Counted from the first letter of the stretch, positions 18,345 through 28,407 are shown. The stretch is DNA of 64,000 bases from Bacteroidota bacterium (GCA_020161435.1 JAIUNV010000008.1:124001-188000), one strand, 5' to 3'. The notes: generated by a model from the letters alone, not told the origin. Numbers and translations: made by a program.

Positions 18345-18588
18345 CGAAAGGGGGGGATTTAGCGAAAGCCTTGCCCGCATTGAATTTCAAGAAATGGGGG
18401 AGTGAATTTTACCCCCAAAGGCTGCAGTCAGAAAAAAGCTGCAAATACTGAAAATACCCCCCTTTTTTTACTATTCACCCCCCCAGGTAAGCGTATACAA
18501 TTGCTCACTTTCAACCTATGAAAATGTGCAAGGCAGTATAACGAGCTGTTCTCCTCATTTTCTATTCATCAACTTCAATTGCTGTCCT
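18345..18588 (+). promoter_or_regulatory. Putative regulatory region upstream of the second susC with G- and C-run boxes
   Basis: This non-coding stretch holds a dense set of homopolymer boxes: GGGGGGG at 18351-18357, GGGGG at 18396-18400, TGAATTTTACCCCC at 18403-18416, TGAAAATACCCCCC ending at 18462, a T7 tract, and CCCCCCC at 18478-18484. GCTGCA is repeated at 18421 and 18438. TGAATTTACCCCC also occurs before the BNR_4 operon (11093-11105). This would suit direct-repeat binding by an AraC-type HTCS output domain 100-240 bases before the start codon. The rest of the gap (18223-18344) holds only the terminator described separately. Confidence 0.4.
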
Positions 18589-21500
18589 ATGACGAAAAAA
18601 TCCCGATTGTTTGGGAGGATGAACGCTGCTGTCAGCTTCGCCCCCTACGGAAAAAGCGTAGCTGCTTTTCTCTTGTTTGTTTCGATGCTGTTGGCATCGC
18701 TGAGTTCGCAAGTATTTGCTCAATCAACCAAAGTAACCGGCACCATTAAGGATGCTGAAACGGGTGACCCCATTGTTTCGGCAACGGTGATGCTGAAATC
18801 AAAAAAAGCGGCCACTACTACAGATGCTTTAGGCCTGTTTAGTATTTCGGCTGTGGCCGGCGATGTGCTGGTCATTTCCAACGTGGGTTTTCAAACACTT
18901 GAAGTACCTGTAGATCTTACAGCACCCATGACCATTCAATTAAAAGCAACCAACCGCCAGTTGGGCGAAGTGGTAGTGGTAGGTTATGGTACCCGCAAAC
19001 GTTCCGACATTACCGGTGCGGTAGCTTCAGTTCCTAAAACCCGTTTATCGCAGTTGCCGGTCACCAATGTGCTGCATGCCATTGAAGGTTCGGTAGCAGG
19101 GGTAAACATCACCCAAAACTCCAATGTGCCGGGTAGCTCAGCTTCGGTATTGGTGCGGGGGCAAAATACCATTACCGCCGGCACAGGTCCGTTTATTGTG
19201 GTAGATGGTGTGCCCTTCAGCAAAACCGGTAGTGTAACCAATGACATCAACCCCAACGATATTGCTTCCATCGAGATATTGAAAGACGCCAGTGCCACGG
19301 CTATATATGGTGTAAATGGTGCGAATGGTGTTATTCTCATTACTACCAAAAGAGGCACCACAGGCAAGCCGGTGATTAAATACAATGCCTACATGGGTTT
19401 GGACAATCTGGCACATATCCTCGATCCATCGAGCCCGGAAGCGTATGTGCAGAAATATGCCGATTGGTGGAAACAGGTCAACCCGACTTCTACCCAAACC
19501 AATGTGCTGCCCACACAATTTGAAAGAGCCAACTATGCCGCCGGCAAAAAAGTAGACTGGCTGGATGAAGTGCTGCAGCAAGGCATTATGCAAGACCATA
19601 ACCTGAGCATTTCTGGTGGGTCAAAGGATTTTCGCTATTACGTAAGCGGCGACTTTATGAAACAACAGGGCGCTGTAAAAGGGTATCAATACAAACGGGC
19701 GAACCTGCGTGCCAATCTCGATGCTACCATCACCGATTATCTGACCATTGGTACCACCATTTCTTACACCAACAACAACTACGATGGTGGCCGTGCCAAC
19801 TTCTACCTGGCAACTGCTATGAGTCCGTATGGCTTTTTGTACGATGCCAATGGCAACTATGCCATTTACCCCATGTACGAAGAATTGTTGTACAAAAATC
19901 CACTGAGTGGTTTGAACAACGACCGCACTGACCGCAGCAATAATTTGATTGGAAACGGATATGCCGAAATCAAATTTGGCGGTGCCTTGCAAGGGTTGAA
20001 ATACCGCTTCAATGCGGGCTACACATTTGTAACCACACGGTATGGCTACTATGAAGGCCGCAGTTTCGACAACCAATTGGGCACTGCTAATGTGAGCAGT
20101 TCTGAAACCAACAACTGGGTAGCAGAAAACATTCTCACCTATACAAAAGACTTCGGTATGCATCACCTCGATTTTACCGGATTGTATAGTGCTCAACAAC
20201 GTAACTACTTTACCTACGGGGCAAACGCTACCGGCTTCATCAACGATGAACTTTCATACAACCGTTTGGAAGCAGGCGCCACACAAACATCGAGCTCTTA
20301 CCGCGATAAGTACAGCCTCAACTCTATGATGGCAAGGGTAAACTATACCTATGATGGTCGCTATTTGCTCACCGCCACCATTCGTCGTGATGGCTCAAGT
20401 GTAATGGGTGGCAACACCAGCAAGTATGGCAATTTTCCATCGGTTGCTGTGGGCTGGAACATCACCCGCGAAAAATTCATGCAAAGCCAAAAGGTAGTAG
20501 ACAACCTGAAACTGCGTAGCTCTTATGGTATGGCGGGCAATGAAGCCATTTCTGTATATGGCACCATTACCACTGCCGGTACTGTTCGTTTTCCATTTGG
20601 CGGCAACTCTACCATTGGTGTGTTGGCCAGCAATTTGGGTAATGGCAACCTGCATTGGGAAAGTGCAAAAACACTCAACGTTGGGCTCGACTTTGCTGTG
20701 TTGAAAAACAGAATCAATGGTACGTTGGATTACTACAGCACTCAAACTTCAGATTTGTTGCTGCGCAGAAACCTGCCCATTATTACTGGTTATGGCAGCA
20801 TTCTCGACAACCTGGGTAAAACAGCCAACAGGGGTATTGAGCTAATGCTGAATGCAGATGTTATATCGAAGAAAGATTTTAAATGGCAGGCCACTGTAAA
20901 CTTTGCTACCAACAAAAACAAGATTGTTGATTTGTATGGCGATGGTAAAGATGACATTGGCAACCGCTGGTTTATTGGTAAGCCCATCGGCATCATCTGG
21001 GATTACAAAATGGTGGGTGTATGGCAAGAAGGCGAAGATGCTTCACAGTGGGACCCTGGTGCCAAGCCCGGCGATCTGAAATTTGCCGACATCAATGGCG
21101 ATAAAAAAATTACAGCAGATGACCGCACCGTGTTGGGACAAACTGCACCCAAGTGGACAGGTGGTATCACCAATACTTTCCACTACAAAAATTTCCACCT
21201 CAATATTTTTATTCAAACATTCCAGGGTGCATTGCGCAATAACGTAACACTGACTTATGCCGACGAAGCAGGCCGAATGAATATTCCTGCAGAAACCGGC
21301 TACTGGACAGCAGAAAACAAGAGCAATACACGTCCATCATTGCGCTATACCAATCCTCGTGGTTATGGCTATGCTTCCGACAACAGCTACACCCGTTTGA
21401 AAGATGTAACACTGAGCTACGTATTTCCACAAAGTGCACTCGACAGAATGAAACTTGCTGCCATGACGTTGTATGTGAGTGGTCGTAACCTCTACACATT

Positions 21501-21621
21501 TACCAACTGGGTTGGTTGGGATCCTGAATTCAACTATTCTTTCCGCGGTTCCGGCGATTGGACCAACAACTACCCACAAACAAGAACCATTGTGTTTGGT
21601 GTAAACGTTTCGCTCCGTTGA
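18589..21621 (+). CDS. SusC-family TonB-dependent receptor (second locus)
   Basis: This is a complete SusC of 1010 residues. I choose ATG 18589 (MTKKSRLFGRMNAAVSF), which gives a basic n-region of about 25 residues, a hydrophobic core (VAAFLLFVSMLLASL) and a cut near VFAQ. Next come the carboxypeptidase-regulatory-like domain (KVTGTIKDAETGDPIVSATV, FQTLEVPVDL), the motif GEVVVVGYGTRKRSDITGAV, and a plug with VLVRGQNTITAG, VDGVPFS and EILKDASATAIYGVNGANG. The barrel includes RRDGSSVMGGNTSKYGNFPS. Near the end is the calcium-like loop DINGDKKITADDRTVLG common in SusC. It is paired with the SusD gene 26 bases downstream. Its cargo is probably the galactose-based glycan handled by the surrounding enzymes. 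Confidence 0.97.
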   Translation: MTKKSRLFGRMNAAVSFAPYGKSVAAFLLFVSMLLASLSSQVFAQSTKVTGTIKDAETGDPIVSATVMLKSKKAATTTDALGLFSISAVAGDVLVISNVGFQTLEVPVDLTAPMTIQLKATNRQLGEVVVVGYGTRKRSDITGAVASVPKTRLSQLPVTNVLHAIEGSVAGVNITQNSNVPGSSASVLVRGQNTITAGTGPFIVVDGVPFSKTGSVTNDINPNDIASIEILKDASATAIYGVNGANGVILITTKRGTTGKPVIKYNAYMGLDNLAHILDPSSPEAYVQKYADWWKQVNPTSTQTNVLPTQFERANYAAGKKVDWLDEVLQQGIMQDHNLSISGGSKDFRYYVSGDFMKQQGAVKGYQYKRANLRANLDATITDYLTIGTTISYTNNNYDGGRANFYLATAMSPYGFLYDANGNYAIYPMYEELLYKNPLSGLNNDRTDRSNNLIGNGYAEIKFGGALQGLKYRFNAGYTFVTTRYGYYEGRSFDNQLGTANVSSSETNNWVAENILTYTKDFGMHHLDFTGLYSAQQRNYFTYGANATGFINDELSYNRLEAGATQTSSSYRDKYSLNSMMARVNYTYDGRYLLTATIRRDGSSVMGGNTSKYGNFPSVAVGWNITREKFMQSQKVVDNLKLRSSYGMAGNEAISVYGTITTAGTVRFPFGGNSTIGVLASNLGNGNLHWESAKTLNVGLDFAVLKNRINGTLDYYSTQTSDLLLRRNLPIITGYGSILDNLGKTANRGIELMLNADVISKKDFKWQATVNFATNKNKIVDLYGDGKDDIGNRWFIGKPIGIIWDYKMVGVWQEGEDASQWDPGAKPGDLKFADINGDKKITADDRTVLGQTAPKWTGGITNTFHYKNFHLNIFIQTFQGALRNNVTLTYADEAGRMNIPAETGYWTAENKSNTRPSLRYTNPRGYGYASDNSYTRLKDVTLSYVFPQSALDRMKLAAMTLYVSGRNLYTFTNWVGWDPEFNYSFRGSGDWTNNYPQTRTIVFGVNVSLR

Positions 21622-21647
21622 TTGCTCACCTCAAAATTCTGTTTCAC

Positions 21648-23264
21648 ATGAAGAAGCATATAAAATACCTGCTATATACTGCCACAGCTTTGCTGAGTTT
21701 GTCGGCATGCAAAAAAGATTTTCTGGATGAAGAAGTGTATTCATCCTATGCCCCTGCCACCTTGTCCGATTCATTGGGTTTTGAAGCCTCTGTAGTGGGC
21801 TTGCACAACCTCATGAGCACTTTTTTTAGCTATAGCGATCCGCAAGGCTGGCCCAGTGTGTGGCACAGCGGTACCGACGTGGCTTGGGTGCCACCTACAC
21901 AGCGTCAGGGCATCGAAATTCCTTACTACGATTACAACCAACTCATCACTACCGATGGTGCGGCTTCGTATACCTGGAGCTGGTGCTATCGCATGATTAA
22001 CAACGCCAATATTCTTATTAAAAATGCCGAGAATCCAAACCTCACCGGCATGACCCAAAAGAACAAAGACCAGATAGCCGGCGAAGCAAAATTCTTCCGT
22101 GCTTATGCGTACAATATTTTGGCAACGTTGTTTGGAAAAGTACCATTGGTAACAGATCCATTGTCATCGCCTAAAACAGATTTCACCCGCACTTCTCTCG
22201 ATTCGGTAAATGCGCAAATAGAAAAAGACTTGTTGTTTGCCGCAGACAAACTGCCCGACATCGACAATGTGAAATCGAATTCAAAAGGTAAAATGTATGG
22301 CCGCATCAACAAGGCCATGGCCAGCCAGTTGTTGGCAGAAGCATACCTGCGCATGGGCAAGCCTGCACTGGCCGAAGCACAATGCGATTTGGTCATCAAC
22401 AGTGGTAAGTTTAGTCTTACTACTGCCCGCTATGGCAAAAACCTGAACCTGCCCGGCGATCCATTCAGCGACATGTTTGTTTATGGCAACCAGCGTCGTT
22501 CGCAGGGCAACCGCGAAGCCATTTGGGTGTTGGAGCAAGAGAACCCCAGCACAGTGGTAGGTGGTATTACCAATAGCCCGCAGCAGCGACGCAACTGGGG
22601 TGCAGCCTACTATCAAATTGCCGGCATGACCATTTGTGATTCACTGGGAGGCCGCGGTATTGCCCGTCTTCGCCTTACCAACTGGGTGATTTATGATTTG
22701 TATGAAAAAACAGACATGCGCAACTCTGAAAACAACCTGCGCCATCGTTTTTATTACAACACGCCGGGCAATGCCAACTTCGGCAAAGAAGTGCCATATA
22801 CCGGTGCAGATACCGTGTTTAAAATTGCACCGCACACTACCAAGTGGTACCAGTTTGATCCGAATGATGTATTTGGGTTTGCCATGATTAAAGATTTTAT
22901 GTTGATGCGTTTGGGTGAAACCTATTTGCTGAAAGCAGAAGCACAATTCCGTCAGGGAAAATTGGGCGATGCTGCTACCACCATCAATGTTATTCGTGGC
23001 AGGGCAGGTGCCAGCCCCGTGAGTGCCGCCGATATTACACTTGACTTCATACTGGATGAAAGAGCCCGTGAGTTGCTGGCCGAAGAAAACCGCCGCATGA
23101 CGCTGATGCGTACCGGCACGTTGGTGACCCGTACCGTGAAGTACAACACACAACAACACAATCCTGTGCTGGGACTTGCGGCCAAACATTTGTTGCTGCC
23201 CATTCCGCAGTCAGAAATCAACCTGAACAAGGACGCCGTACTGGAACAGAACCCCGGTTATTAA
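21648..23264 (+). CDS. SusD/RagB-family lipoprotein (second locus)
   Basis: This is the 538-residue partner of the SusC just upstream. I use ATG 21648, which gives a lipoprotein signal (MKKHIKYLLYTATALLS, lipobox LSAC followed by KKDFLDEE). The TPR-type SusD region has IAGEAKFFRAYAYNILATLF and ASQLLAEAYLRMGKPALAE. The C-terminal part has LMRLGETYLLKAEAQFRQG, a short INVIRGRAGASP and DERARELLAEENRRMTLMRT, and it closes with LPIPQSEINLNKDAVLEQNPGY. Length and motifs are normal. The two SusD proteins of the window share only the family motifs, so the loci are not recent duplicates. Confidence 0.96.
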   Translation: MKKHIKYLLYTATALLSLSACKKDFLDEEVYSSYAPATLSDSLGFEASVVGLHNLMSTFFSYSDPQGWPSVWHSGTDVAWVPPTQRQGIEIPYYDYNQLITTDGAASYTWSWCYRMINNANILIKNAENPNLTGMTQKNKDQIAGEAKFFRAYAYNILATLFGKVPLVTDPLSSPKTDFTRTSLDSVNAQIEKDLLFAADKLPDIDNVKSNSKGKMYGRINKAMASQLLAEAYLRMGKPALAEAQCDLVINSGKFSLTTARYGKNLNLPGDPFSDMFVYGNQRRSQGNREAIWVLEQENPSTVVGGITNSPQQRRNWGAAYYQIAGMTICDSLGGRGIARLRLTNWVIYDLYEKTDMRNSENNLRHRFYYNTPGNANFGKEVPYTGADTVFKIAPHTTKWYQFDPNDVFGFAMIKDFMLMRLGETYLLKAEAQFRQGKLGDAATTINVIRGRAGASPVSAADITLDFILDERARELLAEENRRMTLMRTGTLVTRTVKYNTQQHNPVLGLAAKHLLLPIPQSEINLNKDAVLEQNPGY

Positions 23265-23301
23265 TTCATGTCTTTTTCTCATAACAAGTTGTAGTTTGCC
23301 T

Positions 23302-23345
23302 GGCTGGTTGATGCATACATGATGCTGCATCAACCAGCCTTTTTT
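23302..23345 (+). terminator. Strong intrinsic terminator after the second susD
   Basis: A perfect 14-bp stem, GGCTGGTTGATGCA (23302-23315) with TGCATCAACCAGCC (23326-23339), is followed by six T. It cleanly ends the second susCD message. The enzyme genes that follow need their own promoter or read-through. Confidence 0.95.
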
Positions 23346-23364
23346 CAATTTTAGATGAATTGTT

Positions 23365-26301
23365 ATGCAAAGAGTTGCCAGCTGTTTTTTTCTGTTGTTG
23401 TTGCTGCAAGGTTCAGGTGTGTTTGCACAAACGCAAAAGCGTGATGCAGGTACAAAAGCCAGGCCTGCTATGGCGGGATATCTGTTCGCCTACTTTACGG
23501 GCAATGCAAAAGCAGAAGAGCAAATACATTTTGCATTGAGTAGCGATGGGTTGTCATTCCGGGCTTTGAATCACAACAAACCAGTACTCTCCAGTGCTGC
23601 CATCAGCAGTACAGGCGGCGTCAGAGATCCGCATATTTTGCGGGGTGAGGATGGCAAAACATTTTACATGGTAGCTACCGATATGGTGTCGGCCAACGGG
23701 TGGAGTTCTAACCGGGCTATGGTGTTGCTGAAATCCGCCGACTTAATCAACTGGACATCTAGTGTGGTAAATATTCAACAGCGGTTTGCAGGGCAAGACA
23801 GCCTGCTTCGGGTGTGGGCCCCACAAACCATTTACGACAAACACAGCGGCCGCTACATGTTGTATTGGTCGATGAAATATGGCAACGAACCTGATAAGAT
23901 TTATTACGCTTTCGCCAACAAAGAATTTACCGATTTGGCTACTGAGCCGAAACAACTCTTTTACAGCCCGGATAACGCAGCTTGTATTGATGGTGACATT
24001 GTAGTGAAAGATGGTAAGTATTATTTGTTTTTTAAAACGGAAGACCGCCACCCCGGCATAAAAGTAGCCGTGTCGGAAAAGCTTACGTGCGGGTATACCA
24101 TGCAAACCGCAGACTACGTACAGCAAACCAATAAACCGGTTGAAGGTGCAGGTACTTTTAAGCTGAATGATGGCAGTGGTTTTGTGTTGATGTATGATAT
24201 GTACACCAGCAGCCGGTATCAATTTACCAAAACAACCGACCTAAAGAATTTCACCATTATCGATGCAGAAATTTCGATGAACTTTCACCCACGGCATGGT
24301 ACTGTAATGTCTGTAACGGAAGAAGAATGCCAACGCTTGCTGAGTAAGTGGGGAACGGTGGAAGATGCGTTTGCGTTTCCGGCAAATGCAGCCATTAAAC
24401 CCATCAACACTGTGGTGGATAGTTCCCAAAAGAGCATCACTATTTCACTACAACCTGGCACAAGTTTCAATCAGTTCAATCCGCAATGGCGCACATTGCC
24501 CGGTGCCCGTGTGCAGCTGCTGCAGCCTGGTTTTGTAAATGGTAAAGCCGGCTATCAGGTGTCGCTGGGCAATCAGCCAACCGAAGTGTGGACTGTGCAG
24601 CTCACTACGCCGCATAACCCTGTATTGGCGGGCTATTACGCCGATCCGGATATTTTGTACGCAAAGCAAACAGGTAAGTATTACATCTATCCCACCAGCG
24701 ATGGATTCAATGGTTGGTCGGGTACCTATTTCAAAGCTTTTTCGAGTACTGATTTGGTAAGCTGGCAAGATGAAGGCGTGATACTTGATTTGGATAAAGA
24801 TGTGAGTTGGGCCAAACGCAATGCATGGGCGCCTTGCCTTATCGAAAAGAAAATCAATGGCCGCTATAAATACTTTTACTACTTCACTGCTGCGCAAAAA
24901 ATTGGTGTGGCAGTAGCCGATCATCCAACAGGTCCGTTTACCGATATTGGCAAACCATTGATTGCAGAAAGACCTGCCGGTGTAAAAGGCGGACAAGAAA
25001 TTGACCCCGAAGTATTTGAAGATCCGAAAACCGGAAAAACGTACTTGTATTGGGGCAATGGACACATGGCCGTGGTAGAGCTGAATGAAGACATGATTTC
25101 TTACAAGCCGGAAAGCTTGCAAATTATTACACCCACCGACAATACATTTCGGGAAGGCACCACCGTATTTTACAGAAATGGCTTGTATTATTTTTTGTGG
25201 AGTGAAGACGATACAAGAAGCGTAAACTACCGGGTGCGGTATGGTACAGCTGCATCGCCATTGGGCCCCATACAAATACCCGCCAACAATTTGGTGCTTG
25301 CCAAAGATGAATCGAAAGGCATTTACGGTACGGGGCACAACTCGGTATTGAATGTGCCCGGTACCAATGATTGGTACATTGTTTACCATCGGTTTAATTA
25401 TCCCAATGGAATAGGCATGGGAAGTGCCGCCGGCTTTCACCGCGAAGTATGTATCGATAAAATGGAATTTTTACCAGATGGCAGTATTGCTTTTGTAAAG
25501 CCTACGCATGAAGGCGTTGCAGCACTGCCTGCTGCTAACACTGGTCAATACAAACTGGTTTGGGCCGATGAGTTTAACGAAGCTGGAAAACCGGATACTG
25601 CCAAGTGGGGTTACGAGCATGGATTTGTGCGCAATGAAGAAGCGCAATGGTACCAACCGGAGAATGCATTTTGTACCAATGGTAAGCTCATTATTGAAAC
25701 CAGAAAAGAAGCAAAACCTAATCCAAGCTTTGTGGCAGGAAGTAGTAACTGGCGCACCAATCGGGACAGCATTCGCTTCACTTCTGCCTGCCTTATTACC
25801 AAAGGCAAACACACATGGCAGTATGGTCGCTTTGAGATGCGGGCAAAGATTGACATTCGTGCAGGCATGTGGCCTGCGTGGTGGACTTTGGGCATCAGCA
25901 AGCCTTGGCCCGCCAATGGAGAAATAGACATCATGGAATATTATCGGGGAAAGCTGCTGGCCAATATTGCCAGCCTTGGTGCAGATAAAAAAGCGGCTTG
26001 GTTCAGCAATACATTCAGTACGGATTCTTTGGGTGGAGCCGCATGGGCCAGCAAGTTTCATGTGTGGCGCATGGATTGGACAAAAGATGAGATTGCTTTA
26101 TACGTGGATGATGTGTTGTTGAATAAAACTCCTGTTACATTGCTGACAAATAAAGATGGATCGGGTTTCAATCCGTTTCTGCAACCGCACTACATGCTGC
26201 TGAATGTTGCGGTTGGCGGCATGAATGGCGGCGATCCTTCGGGTACTACTTTCCCTACAAGAATGGAAGTGGATTATGTACGGGTGTATCAATATGAATA
26301 A
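23365..26301 (+). CDS. Three-module secreted glycoside hydrolase: GH43-GH43-GH16
   Basis: This 978-residue protein has a signal peptide (MQRVASCFFLLLLL ... GVFAQ) and three catalytic-type modules. Module 1 (about 35-330) is a five-bladed GH43 propeller with GVRDPHIL (Asp88), VWAPQTIYD and CIDGDIVVKDGKYYLFFKTE; it most resembles the arabinofuranosidase-type GH43 of arabinogalactan loci. A linker domain follows. Module 2 (about 415-715) is another GH43 with YYADPDILY (Asp427), AWAPCLIEK, EIDPEVFEDPKTGKTYLYWG and GTGHNSVLN. Module 3 (about 727-978) is a GH16 jelly roll with YKLVWADEFNEAGKP and the catalytic motif GEIDIMEYY (Glu853, Asp855, Glu858). All three keep their key acids, so one polypeptide may remove side chains and cut the backbone. 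The beta-galactan backbone is inferred from the neighbours; a beta-1,3-glucan is possible for the GH16. Confidence 0.85.
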   Translation: MQRVASCFFLLLLLQGSGVFAQTQKRDAGTKARPAMAGYLFAYFTGNAKAEEQIHFALSSDGLSFRALNHNKPVLSSAAISSTGGVRDPHILRGEDGKTFYMVATDMVSANGWSSNRAMVLLKSADLINWTSSVVNIQQRFAGQDSLLRVWAPQTIYDKHSGRYMLYWSMKYGNEPDKIYYAFANKEFTDLATEPKQLFYSPDNAACIDGDIVVKDGKYYLFFKTEDRHPGIKVAVSEKLTCGYTMQTADYVQQTNKPVEGAGTFKLNDGSGFVLMYDMYTSSRYQFTKTTDLKNFTIIDAEISMNFHPRHGTVMSVTEEECQRLLSKWGTVEDAFAFPANAAIKPINTVVDSSQKSITISLQPGTSFNQFNPQWRTLPGARVQLLQPGFVNGKAGYQVSLGNQPTEVWTVQLTTPHNPVLAGYYADPDILYAKQTGKYYIYPTSDGFNGWSGTYFKAFSSTDLVSWQDEGVILDLDKDVSWAKRNAWAPCLIEKKINGRYKYFYYFTAAQKIGVAVADHPTGPFTDIGKPLIAERPAGVKGGQEIDPEVFEDPKTGKTYLYWGNGHMAVVELNEDMISYKPESLQIITPTDNTFREGTTVFYRNGLYYFLWSEDDTRSVNYRVRYGTAASPLGPIQIPANNLVLAKDESKGIYGTGHNSVLNVPGTNDWYIVYHRFNYPNGIGMGSAAGFHREVCIDKMEFLPDGSIAFVKPTHEGVAALPAANTGQYKLVWADEFNEAGKPDTAKWGYEHGFVRNEEAQWYQPENAFCTNGKLIIETRKEAKPNPSFVAGSSNWRTNRDSIRFTSACLITKGKHTWQYGRFEMRAKIDIRAGMWPAWWTLGISKPWPANGEIDIMEYYRGKLLANIASLGADKKAAWFSNTFSTDSLGGAAWASKFHVWRMDWTKDEIALYVDDVLLNKTPVTLLTNKDGSGFNPFLQPHYMLLNVAVGGMNGGDPSGTTFPTRMEVDYVRVYQYE

Positions 26302-26339
26302 GCCTTGATTGGAAATGAGGATTGAATAAAGAATGCGAT

Positions 26340-28385
26340 ATGAAAACTGGTATTAAAAATAAATATGTAACTCTTGCTGTCACTCTGATGGCAGGTATAC
26401 TCTTGGTGAATGTGGCTGTGGCGCAGTCAAATGTATTTACAGTGACCAATCCCGATTTTACATTGAGTCCTCATACAGGCATGACAAAGAAGCACTGGAA
26501 AGATGCAGCCATGTACTTGTTGAAAGGTGCTTTCAGTTATGTTCATTCGCTGGATGATCCGATGCAGTTCCCTAAGCAGCCCGGTAAGAGTTATCCTCGT
26601 ACACCTGCACAAGTGCCAACAGAAAAATTGGAAGGCTTGTGCCGCACTTTGTTTATTGCTGCGCCATTGCTCAAAGACAATCCTTCACTGTCGTTAAATG
26701 GCATTGCAGTTGCTGATTATTACCGCCATCAAATTGCATTGCTGGTCGATTCGAATGCCGCAACATTCATTAAGCACAGGGCGATCAACGGTGGTCCACA
26801 TCAAAATTTGGTAGAGTTTGGTGCATTGTCTATGTCGCTGGTTGTAGCGCCGGAAGTGTTGTGGGAGCCACTTACGCCTGCTACCAAAAATGCTTTGGCC
26901 GCCACCATGCTTAGCTATGCCGATGGCCCTACAGTGCCCAGCAACTGGAAGTTCTTCAACATTTTTGTGTTGAGTTTTTTCAAAGACAAAGGCTATGCTG
27001 TCAATGAAAAATTACTGATGGAATACCTCGATAAATCATTGGCACATTATCGTGGCGATGGCTGGTACAATGATAATCCGGCTTATGATTATTATAGCAT
27101 GTGGGCATTTCAGATGTACGGTATGCTGTGGTCGGAATATTTGGGCAGGAAATACTATCCTGCTTATGCAAAGCAATTCATTGCTCACTTCTCCGATTTA
27201 AAAAACACATACCCCAACATGTTTAGCCGCAATGGCGAAATGATTATGTGGGGGAGAAGTATCAGCTATCGTATTGCTTCCATGATACCCATGCCATTGA
27301 TGGGCTTTCTGAAAGATCCATCCATCAATTATGGTTGGATGCGCAGAATAAGCTCCGGTGTGATGTTGCAGTTTTTGCAGCATCCCGAATTTCTAAAAGA
27401 TGAAGTACCAACGCTTGGTTTTTATGGAGTATTTGAACCAGCAGTGCAGTCGTACAGTTGCCGCGGAAGTGTGTATTGGATGGGCAAAGCTTTTTTTGCA
27501 TTGCTCATTCCTGATGACAACCCTTTTTGGACGGCAAAAGAAAATGAAGGTGCATGGGAAAATACTTTCAAGCCCAATCAGGTGTACAACCAGTTGCAGG
27601 ATACCGCTCATATATTGGTGACGAACTATACCAATATTGGCGCATCTGAAGTAAGGGCCTGGTGCCATGTAAAAGCCATTGGCGCCAATGAACCATTCCG
27701 GGCCAGCGAAAACTATAACCGTTTGTCGTACAACAGCGCTTTTCCGTGGCAGGCAGATAGCAGCAATGGAACTGTGGCCATGAACTATGTAATCAGAAAT
27801 GCCAAAGAGGAATGGGAGCCATTGCGATTGTTTACCTATCAGCAGTTTAAAGAAGGCATGTATTACCGCACTGCAGTACAGGAAACACATAACCGTACCC
27901 GTTTTCAACTTACAGATATGCCATTGCCCAATGGTATTTTACGGGCTGATTATATCAGTAGCGACACCATTGCCAACATAAGGTTGGGGCATTATGCACT
28001 GCCACAGGTTGCCGGAAAAACAATTTCTGAAACCCGCAGAAAAGTAAAAGGGTATGAAGTGCTCATCATTGATAATGGTGTGTATCAGTTGGCATTGGTA
28101 AATGTGCAAGGTTGGGCTAACATGGAAGTACGAAAAGCCGTGGGAATGCATCCGCAGGCAAGCAACAGTTCGGTCATTAATGCTGCTACACAAATACCTG
28201 CTGCTGAAGATGGTCGCTGGTTGGTATCGCTGATGCTGTGGAAGAAAAGCGGAGATGTATTTTCAAACGACGAACTTTTTCCATTTAAAAATCTTTCGAT
28301 TACGGGTGTGCGTTTGTCGGCTATGCTAAAGCAGGGACAGGATGGGGAAAAAGCGATGCTTCAAGTTGTTGCAGACCGGCAATAG
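26340..28385 (+). CDS. Secreted DUF2264 (PF10022) protein, probable exo-glycosidase (GH154-like)
   Basis: This 681-residue protein starts at ATG 26340 (MKTGIKNKYVTLAVTLMAG ... VAVAQ). A TTG 18 bases upstream is less likely. It matches the DUF2264 family, with an N-terminal all-alpha barrel (KKHWKDAAMYLLKGAFSYV, PTEKLEGLCRTLFIAAPLL, INGGPHQNLVEFGALSMSL, WYNDNPAYDYYSMWAFQMYG, FSRNGEMIMWGRSISYRIA) and a C-terminal beta-rich part. From memory, CAZy places this type in GH154, where beta-glucuronidase activity is reported; I cannot check this here. It lies 38 bases after the GH43-GH43-GH16 gene and before GH105, so an exo-acting uronidase role would fit. Catalytic residues were not assigned. Confidence 0.75.
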   Translation: MKTGIKNKYVTLAVTLMAGILLVNVAVAQSNVFTVTNPDFTLSPHTGMTKKHWKDAAMYLLKGAFSYVHSLDDPMQFPKQPGKSYPRTPAQVPTEKLEGLCRTLFIAAPLLKDNPSLSLNGIAVADYYRHQIALLVDSNAATFIKHRAINGGPHQNLVEFGALSMSLVVAPEVLWEPLTPATKNALAATMLSYADGPTVPSNWKFFNIFVLSFFKDKGYAVNEKLLMEYLDKSLAHYRGDGWYNDNPAYDYYSMWAFQMYGMLWSEYLGRKYYPAYAKQFIAHFSDLKNTYPNMFSRNGEMIMWGRSISYRIASMIPMPLMGFLKDPSINYGWMRRISSGVMLQFLQHPEFLKDEVPTLGFYGVFEPAVQSYSCRGSVYWMGKAFFALLIPDDNPFWTAKENEGAWENTFKPNQVYNQLQDTAHILVTNYTNIGASEVRAWCHVKAIGANEPFRASENYNRLSYNSAFPWQADSSNGTVAMNYVIRNAKEEWEPLRLFTYQQFKEGMYYRTAVQETHNRTRFQLTDMPLPNGILRADYISSDTIANIRLGHYALPQVAGKTISETRRKVKGYEVLIIDNGVYQLALVNVQGWANMEVRKAVGMHPQASNSSVINAATQIPAAEDGRWLVSLMLWKKSGDVFSNDELFPFKNLSITGVRLSAMLKQGQDGEKAMLQVVADRQ

Positions 28386-28407
28386 CAAAGTCTTTACGTC
28401 AACGATT

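Noticed and set aside
21602..21611. AAACGTTT core resembling a LacI operator
   Set aside because: It lies inside the last codons of the second susC (GVNVS), with no palindromic flanks and no gene start that needs it.
24448..25440. 330-codon open frame on the minus strand
   Set aside because: It is antisense to the GH43-GH43-GH16 gene, with no recognisable domain and no room for its own promoter.
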